Shown piece after piece: positions 7,298 to 16,383 of a stretch of DNA of 42,334 bases. Both the position numbers and the translations under genes were made by a program. Every line of letters starts with the position of its first letter. Within the stretch, counting starts at the first letter, position 1. Origin of the DNA: Acetobacteraceae bacterium (GTDB lineage Bacteria > Pseudomonadota > Alphaproteobacteria > Acetobacterales > Acetobacteraceae); assembly GCA_947474705.1 (NCBI GenBank), contig CANJJS010000039.1, positions 1 to 42,334 on the forward strand, in the 5' to 3' direction. Under the pieces are notes generated by a model. It ran no database searches, was not told the origin of the DNA, and saw only the letters and a list, made by a program, of their open reading frames with translations.

Positions 7298-8467
7298 ATG
7301 TACAAAGGAACCCACCGCTTCCCGCCGATGGATCGCGTCGTCTACGGAATTCCCTTGGCGGAGGCGCTGGCGGAAGAAATCAAGCAGCGTGACTCCCGCG
7401 CCGTCTACGTCATGGCCAGCGGCACGCTGACCCGCGAAACGGATGTCGTGAACAACGTCCGCGACGTTCTCGGCAACCGTCTCGCGGGCGTCTGTTCGAA
7501 AATCGGCTCCCACACCCCGCGTAACGACGTCGTCGCCGCCGCGAACGAGGCCCGCGCGGCCAAAGCCGACCTGATCCTGACCGTCGGCGGCGGCTCCGTC
7601 ACCGACGCCGCCAAAATGGTCGGCTTGTGCCTTGGCAACGATGTCACGTCGCCAAACCAACTCGACGCCTTCCGCGCCGTCGTCACCCCCGACGGCAAAA
7701 CCGAGCGTCCCCCGACCAAACCGCCCGGAGTCCGTTACATCGCCGTACCGACCACCCTCTCCGCCGGGGAATTCACCTGGTTCGCGGGTTGCACCGACAC
7801 CGCACGCCACGTGAAGGAAAGTTTCGGCATGTCGTTGAACATGGCCTCCGCCGTGATCCTCGACCCCGCCGTAACCGTTCACACACCGGAATGGCTGTTC
7901 CTCTCGACGGGCATCCGCGCCGTGGATCATGCCGTGGAGGACCTTTGTTCGATTAACCCCACGCCGTTTTCCGATGGGGCCTCGATGCACGCGTTACGCC
8001 TGCTCTCGCGAGGGCTCGCCGCCGTCAAGGCCAACCCGTCGAACCTGGAGGCGCGGCTGGATTGCCAACTCGGCGCCTGGATGTCGATCATGGGTTCGCA
8101 AAACGGCGTTACCAAAGGCGCCAGCCACGGCATTGGCCATGTGTTGGGCGGGACGGCGGACGTGCCGCACGGCTACACCTCTTGTGTCATGCTGCCGCAT
8201 GTCCTGCGGTTCAACGAACCCGTGAACGCCGCCCGCCAGGCCATGGTGTCCGAAGCCCTCGGAACGCCCGGAATGAAGGCCGCCGACGCTGTCGCGGCGT
8301 TGATCGCCAGCCTCGCCTTGCCAGGCACGCTACGCGGGGTCGGCGTCAGGCCAGAACAACTGGACGCGATCGCGAAACAATCGATGCACGACCGGTGGGT
8401 GCACACAAATCCGCGAAAAATCGACGGACCGCCCGCGGTGCGAGAATTGCTGGATGCCGCCTGGTAA
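7298..8467 (+). CDS. Iron-containing alcohol dehydrogenase family protein, maleylacetate-reductase-like
   Basis: 389 residues. The N-terminal NAD-binding half has the family motif LTVGGGSVTDAAK (96-106). The C-terminal half has GIRAVDHAVE (205-214), SHGIGHVLGG and DVPHGYTSCVMLPHV, which hold the three histidine metal ligands of group III dehydrogenases. The position of the aspartate ligand (GxDAxxHAxE) is Arg207 here; maleylacetate reductases also lack this Asp, usually with Asn. So it may act without iron or with a different metal set. Start at 7298 is preceded by a weak GGAC-type site and overlaps nothing. Context suggests a catabolic role with the two upstream oxidoreductases. Confidence 0.85.
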   Translation: MYKGTHRFPPMDRVVYGIPLAEALAEEIKQRDSRAVYVMASGTLTRETDVVNNVRDVLGNRLAGVCSKIGSHTPRNDVVAAANEARAAKADLILTVGGGSVTDAAKMVGLCLGNDVTSPNQLDAFRAVVTPDGKTERPPTKPPGVRYIAVPTTLSAGEFTWFAGCTDTARHVKESFGMSLNMASAVILDPAVTVHTPEWLFLSTGIRAVDHAVEDLCSINPTPFSDGASMHALRLLSRGLAAVKANPSNLEARLDCQLGAWMSIMGSQNGVTKGASHGIGHVLGGTADVPHGYTSCVMLPHVLRFNEPVNAARQAMVSEALGTPGMKAADAVAALIASLALPGTLRGVGVRPEQLDAIAKQSMHDRWVHTNPRKIDGPPAVRELLDAAW

Positions 8468-8494
8468 GCGGCATCTCGCACTCCGAGGCGGCCG

Positions 8495-9142
8495 TCACGC
8501 CTGCCCGCGGCGCGCCGAACCTCGCCCGAAAAACCGCCGCGCCGCGCCCAAACCGAACAACCCAACGCCCAACAGCGCCATCGCGGCCGGTTCCGGCACC
8601 TCGACATATTCGGACAGGCGCAGCGCGATATTCGCGTGGCCCGGACTGGCGAGCGCCGGCGTCTCGAATCCCGCGTAATTCACATTCGCCCCGTCAATCG
8701 ATGTCATCCCATTCTCGCTGACCGGCAGCGGAGACACCATGTAACCAACATCCATGCCAGCGTCAGAGATCGCGCCGAAATAGTAGGTATGGCCCGCCAT
8801 CAGCGCGAACCCGCCCCCCAGACCCGTCGTGCTCACATAGGTCAACAAACCGGACGCCGAAATCGCGTCGATCTCGCTGTAAAGCAGGTTGGCGTTTGTA
8901 TCGTCCCAGATCGTGAATTTCACATTGCCGCCGTTCGGCATCGCCAGTTCCATCGCGAACCCATCGATCGTAGTCGCCGACGACACGGCCACACCCTGTC
9001 CTGGGCCGAAATTCGCGCTGCGATGGGTGATGTCGGTGGAAGCACCGGTGTCGAAAACCACGCCAGCCCAGGCGTTGGCGAAAAAAGACAGAAGACCGCA
9101 CGCGAAGGCCGCGGCAACGAAAAAAGAGCGTTTCATATGCAT
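8495..9142 (-). CDS. PEP-CTERM surface/secreted protein
   Basis: 215 residues. An N-terminal signal peptide (MKRSFFVAAAFACGLLSFFANAWA) precedes a beta-rich body with the DUF4082/choice-of-anchor style (FTIWDD, YSEI, GHTYYFGA). A C-terminal sorting tag follows: VPEPAAMALLGVGLFGLGA then an Arg-rich tail (ARRFFGRGSARR). PEP-CTERM proteins are processed at the PEP motif by exosortase, usually in exopolysaccharide-producing bacteria; no exosortase gene is in this window. GAGGTGAGCC directly before ATG at 9142 decides the start over the ATG two codons on. It is convergent with the iron-ADH gene, whose stop is 27 bases away. Confidence 0.9.
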   Translation of the reverse strand: MHMKRSFFVAAAFACGLLSFFANAWAGVVFDTGASTDITHRSANFGPGQGVAVSSATTIDGFAMELAMPNGGNVKFTIWDDTNANLLYSEIDAISASGLLTYVSTTGLGGGFALMAGHTYYFGAISDAGMDVGYMVSPLPVSENGMTSIDGANVNYAGFETPALASPGHANIALRLSEYVEVPEPAAMALLGVGLFGLGAARRFFGRGSARRGQA

Positions 9143-9404
9143 GGCTCACCTCATGAACGAGGCCACCATTGCAGACCGCGTGCCAACGCCAGAAATTCAA
9201 TTAAATCAATCTATTATGGAAAATACCCCTACATACCATGAAGAACATGTAAAGAACATCGACAACGCTCGCCCATACCACGCACCCTCCGGAAGTCGCC
9301 GGTCGCATTCGGGGGACGAACCTGGTAACATCGTCCCATGCCACCTCCACCGCCCATCGCCGGGCCATGCAGCCAGGCGAATTCACCCCCCGGAACCGCC
9401 CAAA

Positions 9405-9914
9405 ATGAATGACTCCGTGCCGCCCGCGACACGGACACCGGAAGATACGAGCCCCGCGACCCGGCAGGCTCAGGACCTGCTGTTCTTCGCCTACCGCGAC
9501 TTCACCCACGCCGCTGACGTGATCCTGGAGGAACTCGGCCTGGGGCGCGCCCATCACCGGGCCCTGCACTTCATCGGCCGCCATCCCGGCATCGCGGTCT
9601 CCGAACTGCTGTCGATCCTTCGCATTACGAAGCAATCTCTTGCGCGAGTCCTCAACGAACTCGTCGATAACGGCTATGTCTCCCAATCGCCGGGCCTGGA
9701 CGACCGGCGCCAGCGGTTGTTGCGCCTGACCCAGGACGGCGCCACGTTGGAAAAGCGCCTGTTCAGCCGCCAACACGCGCGCATCGCCGCCGCCTTCGAC
9801 GCCGCCGGACCCGCCGCGGTCAACGGCTTCCGCCAGGTCATGCGCGGCATCATGGACGAAACCGCCCGCGCCTGGGTTGATCGCGGCTCCCGCCCCAGCG
9901 ACGAAATTCCATGA
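9405..9914 (+). CDS. MarR-family transcriptional regulator (PetP-like)
   Basis: 169 residues with a winged helix-turn-helix centred on ISELLSILRITKQSLARVLN-like sequence (about residues 63-85), followed by the wing LVDNGYVSQSPGLDDRRQRL, the MarR DxRxxxL signature. Alpha-helical dimerisation ends flank it. Its stop overlaps the next ATG by four bases (ATGA), and a kinase follows. A MarR gene coupled to an OmpR-type regulator recalls petP-petR of Rhodobacter, which affects cytochrome bc1 expression; this likeness is from gene order and domain type only. Ribosome site before 9405 is weak (GGAACC). Confidence 0.85.
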   Translation: MNDSVPPATRTPEDTSPATRQAQDLLFFAYRDFTHAADVILEELGLGRAHHRALHFIGRHPGIAVSELLSILRITKQSLARVLNELVDNGYVSQSPGLDDRRQRLLRLTQDGATLEKRLFSRQHARIAAAFDAAGPAAVNGFRQVMRGIMDETARAWVDRGSRPSDEIP

Positions 9915-10612
9915 CCGAAGACACCCACATCCTGCTCGTGGAAGACGACGCGAGACTGCGCGACCGGCTCGCGCGGTTCCTGACAGGCGAGGGCTTCCGG
10001 GTCACGGCCGCCGTCGATGCGGCGGACGCTCGCGCCCGCATGCGTGGAATCAGCCCCGATCTTCTGATCCTGGACGTGATGATGCCCGGCGAAAGCGGGC
10101 TTGACCTGACCCGCTCCCTTCGCGAAGAGCAAAGCAACGACGTCCCCGTCCTCATGCTGACAGCTCGCGGCGCGCCCGAAGACCGCATCGCCGGGTTCGA
10201 AGCCGGCGCCGACGACTACCTTCCCAAACCCTTCGAACCCCGCGAACTCGTCCTGCGCGTTCGCGCCTTGCTGCGCCGCGCTCCGGCCCCCACGGCCGTC
10301 CTCCCCCAAACCGGCCCCGTCCGCATCGGCACCGCCAGCTTCGACCTCGAACGTGGCGAACTCACCGGCCCCCTGGGGCCCATCCGCCTGACCGGCGGCG
10401 AGGCCGCGCTACTGACCGCCCTGGCAGGACACCCCAACGAAATTCTCTCCCGAGAAGATATCGCCGCCGCGCTGGGCACCGACGAAGCCAGCGAACGCGC
10501 GATCGACGTCCAGGTTACCCGCCTCCGCCGCAAAATCGAGGCGGATCCGCGCGAACCCCGCTTCCTCCACACCGTCCGCGGCCGCGGCTACGTGCTGAAA
10601 CCTGGGTCGTGA
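9911..10612 (+). CDS. OmpR-type response regulator (PetR-like)
   Basis: 233 residues. Receiver domain 1-118 with acidic pair E11-D12, phosphoacceptor Asp55 in LLILDVMMPG and Lys106 in LPKPF. The winged-helix DNA-binding domain occupies about 135-230, with LTGGEAALLTAL, ERAIDVQVTRLRRKIE recognition helix and the terminal TVRGRGYVLKP. It begins inside the MarR stop codon, showing translational coupling, and is followed after 65 bases by a histidine kinase that is its likely partner. All phosphorylation residues are present, so it should be active. Confidence 0.93.
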   Translation: MTEDTHILLVEDDARLRDRLARFLTGEGFRVTAAVDAADARARMRGISPDLLILDVMMPGESGLDLTRSLREEQSNDVPVLMLTARGAPEDRIAGFEAGADDYLPKPFEPRELVLRVRALLRRAPAPTAVLPQTGPVRIGTASFDLERGELTGPLGPIRLTGGEAALLTALAGHPNEILSREDIAAALGTDEASERAIDVQVTRLRRKIEADPREPRFLHTVRGRGYVLKPGS

Positions 10613-10677
10613 CCCGGCACACGCCACGAAACGGCCGAGACCCCGGTGCTCTCGCCAGAACAGAGGTCCGGAGCTAA

Positions 10678-12006
10678 ATGCGCGCGAGGCTGCCAGGCCT
10701 GAGCTGGTTCAAACGCTTCGTCCCGAAATCGTTACTCGGGCGCAGCCTGTTGATGATCCTGATCCCGCTGCTCGCATTGCAGGCGGTGACATTTCAGATC
10801 TTCTACGGTAGCCATTTGGATGTCGTCTCGCGCCGGCTGTCGGCGGCGATCGCTGGCGAAATCTCCATGACCGCCCGCCTGATGAACCGCTTCCCAGGTC
10901 AACAAGATCACGACTGGATCCTGGAACGCGCGCGGGAGCGATTCGGCCTCGAAATGCGCCTCGAACCGGGCGCGAAGCTGATACCCGTGGTGCGGACCAA
11001 TATCCTTGGCCCCATGGACGACGACCTGGAAGCCGTGCTGCGGGATATTTTCCGCACACCGTTCACCATGGACTGGACGTCGGATACCAGGTCGGTACTG
11101 ATCCACATCCAGGTCGCCGACGGCGTGCTGCATGTGGAGGCCCCGAGAAAACGCCTCTACACGACCACGATCTATCTTTTCGTCCCCTGGGTTGTCGGCA
11201 CCGCGCTATGCCTGTTCGGCATCGCGGCGTTGTTCATGCGCAACCAGGTCCGTGGCATTCGCCGTCTGGCCGCCGCGGCCGACGCCTTTGGACTCGGACG
11301 CGATATTCCCCCCATCCGGCCGGAAGGCGCGACGGAAGTGCGCCAGGCCGCCGCCGCTTTCAATCGCATGCAGGACCGGATCAGACGGTTTCTGGCCCAA
11401 AGAACCGAGATGCTGGCGGGAGTTTCGCACGATCTACGCACGCCTTTGACCCGCCTGCGCCTCACACTGGCGATGCTGCCAAAAGACGAAGCCTGGCACG
11501 ACGATGTCGCCGAGATGACCGCCGATGTCGAGGAAATGGAACGCATGATCGGCGGATATCTGGCCTTCGCGCGCGGCGAGGGCGCCGAACAGGCGAAGCC
11601 GGTCGATCTCGCCACCATCCTGAACGACGTCGCCGCCGCCGCCCGCCGCGCGGGCGCGAAAATCGACGTCGCGATGACCGAAACATTGATCGTCCCGGTC
11701 CGATCCGACGCGATCCGGCGCGCGGTCACGAACCTCGTGGACAACGCCCGCCGCCACGCGAGCCGGGTCGTGGTCTCCGCCTCCGCGCGCGGGCGATCGG
11801 TCCAGGTGGACGTGGACGACGACGGGCCAGGCATTCGGCCGGAACAACGCGAGAATGTCTTCCGTCCCTTCGAAACCGGCGCCGCGGGCGGAACGGGACT
11901 GGGCTTGACCATCGCCCGGGACATCGCGCGCGCGCATGGCGGCGACATATCGCTGGAAGACTCCCCGCTGGGCGGTTTGCGCGCGCGCATGCGCCTGCCG
12001 GTGTAA
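10678..12006 (+). CDS. Sensor histidine kinase, EnvZ-like
   Basis: 442 residues. Two membrane spans (about 22-44 and 164-187) flank a periplasmic domain of about 120 residues. HAMP linker 188-240 leads to the H-box VSHDLRTPLTRLRL with His251. The ATPase domain carries the N-box VTNLVDNARRHA, the G1 box VDDDGPGI and the G2 box GTGLGLTIARDIARAHGG. All catalytic motifs are present. The partner is the response regulator just upstream; the signal sensed is not known. The start is not well supported by a strong ribosome site (GGAG at 10671-10674 is close). Confidence 0.93.
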   Translation: MRARLPGLSWFKRFVPKSLLGRSLLMILIPLLALQAVTFQIFYGSHLDVVSRRLSAAIAGEISMTARLMNRFPGQQDHDWILERARERFGLEMRLEPGAKLIPVVRTNILGPMDDDLEAVLRDIFRTPFTMDWTSDTRSVLIHIQVADGVLHVEAPRKRLYTTTIYLFVPWVVGTALCLFGIAALFMRNQVRGIRRLAAAADAFGLGRDIPPIRPEGATEVRQAAAAFNRMQDRIRRFLAQRTEMLAGVSHDLRTPLTRLRLTLAMLPKDEAWHDDVAEMTADVEEMERMIGGYLAFARGEGAEQAKPVDLATILNDVAAAARRAGAKIDVAMTETLIVPVRSDAIRRAVTNLVDNARRHASRVVVSASARGRSVQVDVDDDGPGIRPEQRENVFRPFETGAAGGTGLGLTIARDIARAHGGDISLEDSPLGGLRARMRLPV

Positions 12007-12138
12007 CCGGATTTCGTACGGCGAAAGCCCACCGCCCCCCGTCCATGACCCTTCAAATCGCGCGGCGCCGCCCGAACGCCGCAGCGGGACGCGAACCGGA
12101 ACTGTCGCTCCCTTCGCCGCCCCTCCCGCGCGCCAGCC

Positions 12139-12906
12139 TCACAACCCCGTCATGCCACCGTCCACGAACAACAACACGCCCGTGACATAAGACGCATCGC
12201 CGGAAGCGAGGAACAGGATCGCCGACGCCACCTCCTCGGCCCGTCCCGGACGCTTCATCATCGTCCCCTGCGCGGCCTTGGCGTTGTACTGCTCCACCGT
12301 CTCACCGGCCGCTTCGATGCGGCGCTGATGGAACGGCGTGAAAATCGGGCCGGGCCCGACGGCGTTCACCCGAATCCCCTCCACCGAATGATCCGCGGCG
12401 AGCGCCCGCGTCAGGCCCGCGACGGCGGATTTGGCGGTGTCGTACTGAAGATTTCCACCGCCAGAGATCACCGAACGCACCGAGGCGACATTGACGATCG
12501 CGCCCCCCTTGTTGGCGCGCATCAACGGAATCGCCGCCTTGGCGCAAAACGCGTAACTCATCAGATTGACATTGAGGATCTCATTCCAACTCGCCGCGCT
12601 GGCCTCGTCGATCTTCTCGTATTTGCGAATACCGGCATTATTGACCAGGACGTCGAGGCGGCCGAACGTCTGAGCCGCGCCGTTGACAAAGCCAAGGCAC
12701 GCGGCCTCGGTCCCCACGTCGGCGTGCGTGAAGGCGACCTTGGCCCCGGCCGCCGTCAGCTCTGCCGCCACGCGTTGGCCGCGTTCGGCGTCCCGATCGC
12801 AGAATGCCACGCTCGCGCCTTCGGCGACGAAACGCCGGACCGTCGCCTCGCCGATCCCCGATGCGCCACCGGTGACAGCCGCGATTTTACCCTCAAGCCT
12901 TCCCAT
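12139..12906 (-). CDS. Short-chain dehydrogenase/reductase (classical SDR)
   Basis: 255 residues, typical classical SDR. NAD-binding TGGASGIG at 12-19 and NNAG at 89-92. The catalytic triad is complete: Ser142, Tyr155 and Lys159 in YDTAK. The C-terminal VTGVLLFVDGGMT strand is present. Substrate is unknown. The start at 12906 is chosen because GGAGGG ends four bases earlier; an ATG four codons upstream overlaps that site. The gene is convergent with the histidine kinase and lies downstream of the enolase-superfamily gene on the same strand, separated by 96 bases. Confidence 0.9.
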   Translation of the reverse strand: MGRLEGKIAAVTGGASGIGEATVRRFVAEGASVAFCDRDAERGQRVAAELTAAGAKVAFTHADVGTEAACLGFVNGAAQTFGRLDVLVNNAGIRKYEKIDEASAASWNEILNVNLMSYAFCAKAAIPLMRANKGGAIVNVASVRSVISGGGNLQYDTAKSAVAGLTRALAADHSVEGIRVNAVGPGPIFTPFHQRRIEAAGETVEQYNAKAAQGTMMKRPGRAEEVASAILFLASGDASYVTGVLLFVDGGMTGL

Positions 12907-13002
12907 GAATCCCTCCATTCATTGCATTGTGTCTCGCGAGCCGACGATACGCCGGATCCGTCCAAAGCGCACCGGCCGGCCCCAACAGCCACGATGCCGC
13001 GA

Positions 13003-14004
13003 TCACCCCGGCTCGCCCCAAAAATTCCCCTCGGGCGGATGGATCGTGCCACCATCGTAACGCAAGCCCGGCACGCGATCCGACGCCAGGTGCAACGGTC
13101 CGTCCAGTTCGACGATCTCGGCCGACCGCGCGACCAGCAATGCCGGCGCGATGCCAAGCGAGGTGCCGATCGTCCCGCCCGCCACGATCCGGAAACCGCG
13201 CCGCTTGGCCTCCGCGGCCAGCGCCAGCGCCTCGGTCAAACCGCCCGCCTTGTCGAGCCCGATATTCACAAAGCCATATTTCCCGGCGAGTCCGTCGAGA
13301 TCGGCCCGCGTCCGGCAGGATTCCCCGGCGCAGAGCGGGATTGGATACGCCGCACCGGTCAAAGCGTCGTCAGCCCCGGCCGGCAGAGGCTGCTGGATCA
13401 GTTCGACCCTGCAATCGGCCAGCGCCGGCAGGATTTCTTCCAATTGCGCTTTGGTCCAGCCCTCGTTGGCGTCGACGATCAGGCGAGCCGCCGGCACCGC
13501 CTGACGCACCGCCCGGACCCGTTCGACATCGCCGTCGCCCCCCAAATGCAATTTCAGCAATTTGTGGACACGGCGCGCGGCCGCCTGTGCCGCCATGTTT
13601 TCCGGCGTATCGAGGCCGATCGCGAAAGCCGTCGCGACCGGCGTCCCCGCGCCAAGCCCGGCCAAGGCCGCCGCGCTGCTGTAGGCGCGCTTAGCGTCGA
13701 TATCCCAGAACGCGCAGTCGAGCGTGCTACGCGCCGCGCCCGCCGGCATCGCGCTTTGCAGCGTCTCACGGTCGAGCCCCGAGACAATCGCGCCTTTCAT
13801 CGCCTCAAGCGCCGCGACAACACTTTCAACGGTCTCGCCAAACCGCTCGAGCGGCACACCTTCGCCACGGCCGCGTGAATCGCCATCGGCGATGTCGGCG
13901 ACCACGATACCGGCGGTGGTCCTGCCGCCCCGCGCGGTCGCAAAGGGACTCGCGAGCGGCCAGGCGCGGTGCGTGAGCGTAAGTCGTTGAGGATGTGGCG
14001 CCAT
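13003..14004 (-). CDS. Enolase-superfamily protein related to dipeptide epimerase/DgcA, with altered active site
   Basis: 333 residues, fold like L-Ala-D/L-Glu epimerase and N-acetyl-D-Glu racemase (DgcA): N-terminal capping domain to about 115, then a barrel. Ligand Asp178 (IVDANEGW) and Lys252 (LDKAGGLTEA) are present. Three other key positions are changed: the KxK pair is Lys151-Leu-His153, the second metal ligand (Glu of EQP) is Gln204 (IQQPLP), and the third (Asp of ADES) is Gly227 (CAGES). Either the enzyme has shifted chemistry, using nearby Glu201/Glu228, or it has lost racemase activity. I cannot tell from memory how common this variant is in relatives. AGGA lies about eight bases before the ATG. 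Confidence 0.8.
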   Translation of the reverse strand: MAPHPQRLTLTHRAWPLASPFATARGGRTTAGIVVADIADGDSRGRGEGVPLERFGETVESVVAALEAMKGAIVSGLDRETLQSAMPAGAARSTLDCAFWDIDAKRAYSSAAALAGLGAGTPVATAFAIGLDTPENMAAQAAARRVHKLLKLHLGGDGDVERVRAVRQAVPAARLIVDANEGWTKAQLEEILPALADCRVELIQQPLPAGADDALTGAAYPIPLCAGESCRTRADLDGLAGKYGFVNIGLDKAGGLTEALALAAEAKRRGFRIVAGGTIGTSLGIAPALLVARSAEIVELDGPLHLASDRVPGLRYDGGTIHPPEGNFWGEPG

Positions 14005-14226
14005 GTCTGTGTCCTACCCTTTCGGCGTTTTCGCGCGACGCGATCTCGTATGGTTCATCGGCCGCGGCAGGCGGAGCGCCCTCGCGCGGTCGATGAGGCC
14101 CTCCTTGTAGAGCCGCCGCGCCATTGGCGCGAGGCGCGCGACACAATGGCCGCTCCGCCTCCCCGCTGGCATTTCGTCGCGATCGCGCGCACTATTCCCC
14201 CAGCCAAGGCCCACCGGAGCCCGTCC

Positions 14227-15339
14227 ATGAACGTTCAGGTCACGCAACGCCCTCTGCCGTTCGCCGCCAATGCGTCCAAACTGGCGACCGCCGACTGCGA
14301 CATCCATCCGCAGCGCGCGAACGACAAAGTGCTGCATCCCTATCTGGAAAAGCGCTGGCTGGAACACATGCAAATGTTTGGCGCCCGGCCGCGTCAGGCC
14401 TATCAGAACGGCCCCGCCTACCCGAAGGGACAGCCCAACGCCTCTCGCCGCGATGCGTATCCGCCGGAGGGCGGGCGTCAGGGCAGTTCGTTGTCGTTTC
14501 TCCAAAAACAGCTCCTGGACCAGAACAACTGCGTCCTCGGCATCCTCAACCCGACCGGCGACAACGGCCAGTCCTATCAGAACCGCGAATTCGGCGCCGC
14601 CGTCTGCCACGCCATGAACGAATGGGTTCTGCACGAGTGGCTGGAACCGGAACCCCGCCTGAAAGGCTCGATCGTCGTTCCCTATGAGGACGCGGACGCC
14701 GCCGTCGCCGAACTGGAGAAATACGCGGGGAATCCGCACTTCGCCCAGGTGCTGATGCTCTCCCGGACCAGCGAGCCGGCGGGGCAGAAACGTTACTGGA
14801 AACTCTACGAAGCCGCCGCCGCTGCGGGCCTGCCTGTCGGCGTCCACGCCTTCGGCTTCGGCGGTTACCCCGTCAGCGGCGCCGGCTGGCCGTCCTATTA
14901 TATCGAGGACATGGTCGGCCACGCCCAGTCGAGCCAGGCCTTCCTCACCTCCATGGTCATTGAGGGCGTGTTCGAACGCGTGCCCGCCCTTCAACTCGTC
15001 TTAATCGAGGCCGGATTCGCCTGGTTGCCATCCCTGTCCTGGCGTCTGGACAAAATCTGGAACCGGCTGCGCGCCGAAACGCCGCATCTGAAGCGCCCGC
15101 CCTCGGAATACATCCACGAGAACGTGTTTCTCACCACCCAGCCCATGGAAGAACCCGCGAAGCGCGAGCAGGTGCTGGACGCGATCGACTGGATCGGCTG
15201 GGACCGGCTGCTGTTCGCGACGGATTACCCGCATTGGGATTACGACGATCCCGACACCGTCCTGCCAATGCCGCTGCCCGAGAAAAAGCGGCGCGACTTC
15301 TTCCTGAACAACGCGAAGAAACTCTACAAGCAGGATTAA
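14227..15339 (+). CDS. Amidohydrolase-2 family metal-dependent hydrolase/decarboxylase
   Basis: 370 residues of the ACMSD / gamma-resorcylate decarboxylase-like group. N-terminal metal site DCDIHP, mid-barrel GLPVGVHAFGFGG (metal His), LVLIEAGFAWLP, and C-terminal FATDYPHWDYDDP with the catalytic Asp. The C-terminus KRRDFFLNNAKKLYK is the usual helix of the family. It may decarboxylate or hydrolyse an aromatic ring-cleavage product; nothing here fixes the substrate. Start at 14227 has GGAG seven to eight bases upstream. The preceding 222 bases, between it and the divergent enolase-like gene, hold only short frames. Confidence 0.88.
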   Translation: MNVQVTQRPLPFAANASKLATADCDIHPQRANDKVLHPYLEKRWLEHMQMFGARPRQAYQNGPAYPKGQPNASRRDAYPPEGGRQGSSLSFLQKQLLDQNNCVLGILNPTGDNGQSYQNREFGAAVCHAMNEWVLHEWLEPEPRLKGSIVVPYEDADAAVAELEKYAGNPHFAQVLMLSRTSEPAGQKRYWKLYEAAAAAGLPVGVHAFGFGGYPVSGAGWPSYYIEDMVGHAQSSQAFLTSMVIEGVFERVPALQLVLIEAGFAWLPSLSWRLDKIWNRLRAETPHLKRPPSEYIHENVFLTTQPMEEPAKREQVLDAIDWIGWDRLLFATDYPHWDYDDPDTVLPMPLPEKKRRDFFLNNAKKLYKQD

Positions 15340-15519
15340 ACCGTCGCGCGGATATTTTTGGGCCGTCGCGTTTCGAGCTTCTTGTCATGGTCCGGTTCAT
15401 CCGCCGGTCATGGCCGGGTTAGGCCGCGCGTCATGGGTCGGCCCGAACGAACCATCGGGCGCGCCAGAGCATAACGCGGACAAGGCGGCGTTATCGGCTC
15501 GCCGCCACCGGACCCGCCC

Positions 15520-16383
15520 ATGAAAAACCATTCCACCGCCGGCATCCTCCTGGGCGTCCTCGCCTACGGCCTGTTCATGTTGCACGACGCCTGCATCAAG
15601 GCGCTGGTCGTCGCCGATATCCCGGTCTGGCAGGTACTGTTCGCGCGCAGCGCGTCGGTGATGGCGATCTGCCTCGCCATCGGACGCGCGCGGCTGATCC
15701 AACGCCTGATCGACACGCCGCTGAAACGTCCTTTGGCGTTCCGCGCGGGGGTGAACCTGACGGCGTGGCTCTGCTTTTATTCCGCCGCCGATACACTGCC
15801 GATGGGCCAGTGGCTGTGCCTGTATTTCGCGGCACCGCTGATGGTCACTGTCATGGCGCGGCAAATCCTGAAGGAAACCGTCACACGAGGACGCTGGATC
15901 GCCCTGTCCATCGGCTTCGTGGGAGTCCTCTGCGCCTCCGACCCCATGGGCATCCGGCCCTCCCTGGCGGTGCTGCTGGTCGTGATCGCGGCGGCGCTTT
16001 GGGGTTACGGCATCATCCTGATGCGCCAGATCGCGCGCCAGGAACCGGCGCTGCTGCAAATGCTGACCAGCAATGGAGTCTTCACCGTGGCGACCGGGCT
16101 CGCCTGCCTGATCCATTGGCGGCAGCCGGACACCGGGCAGGTCGTGCTTCTGGGCGCCGTCGCGCTGTTGGGCGGGATGGCGCAGTTTTTGGTGTACGAG
16201 GCCGCGCGTCTCATCCCCGCCTCTGTCATGGCCACAGTCGAATACAGCGCTCTCCCCTGGTCTTTTATCCTGGGTTATGCGGTGTGGCGGGATATTCCGG
16301 AACCGCCGATCGTGTTGGGGGCGGCGCTGATTGTGGGGGCGGGGGTGCTGCTGGTTTGGAGCGAGCGGCGAAAGGTTGGGTGA
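15520..16383 (+). CDS. DMT-superfamily (EamA) transporter
   Basis: 287 residues with about ten hydrophobic helices arranged as two repeated EamA domains. Examples are GILLGVLAYGLFMLHDACIK at the start, WIALSIGFVGVLCASDP mid-protein, and IVLGAALIVGAGVLLVW at the end. These are inner-membrane exporters of amino acids or metabolites; the substrate is not predictable. It stands alone, 180 bases after the amidohydrolase, and marks the end of the host-like high-GC DNA before the AT-rich island. Confidence 0.9.
   Translation: MKNHSTAGILLGVLAYGLFMLHDACIKALVVADIPVWQVLFARSASVMAICLAIGRARLIQRLIDTPLKRPLAFRAGVNLTAWLCFYSAADTLPMGQWLCLYFAAPLMVTVMARQILKETVTRGRWIALSIGFVGVLCASDPMGIRPSLAVLLVVIAAALWGYGIILMRQIARQEPALLQMLTSNGVFTVATGLACLIHWRQPDTGQVVLLGAVALLGGMAQFLVYEAARLIPASVMATVEYSALPWSFILGYAVWRDIPEPPIVLGAALIVGAGVLLVWSERRKVG

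Noticed and set aside
14014-14124. Short minus-strand frame of about 36 codons in the gap before the amidohydrolase
   Set aside because: Composition is basic and no family is recognisable; no clear ribosome site.
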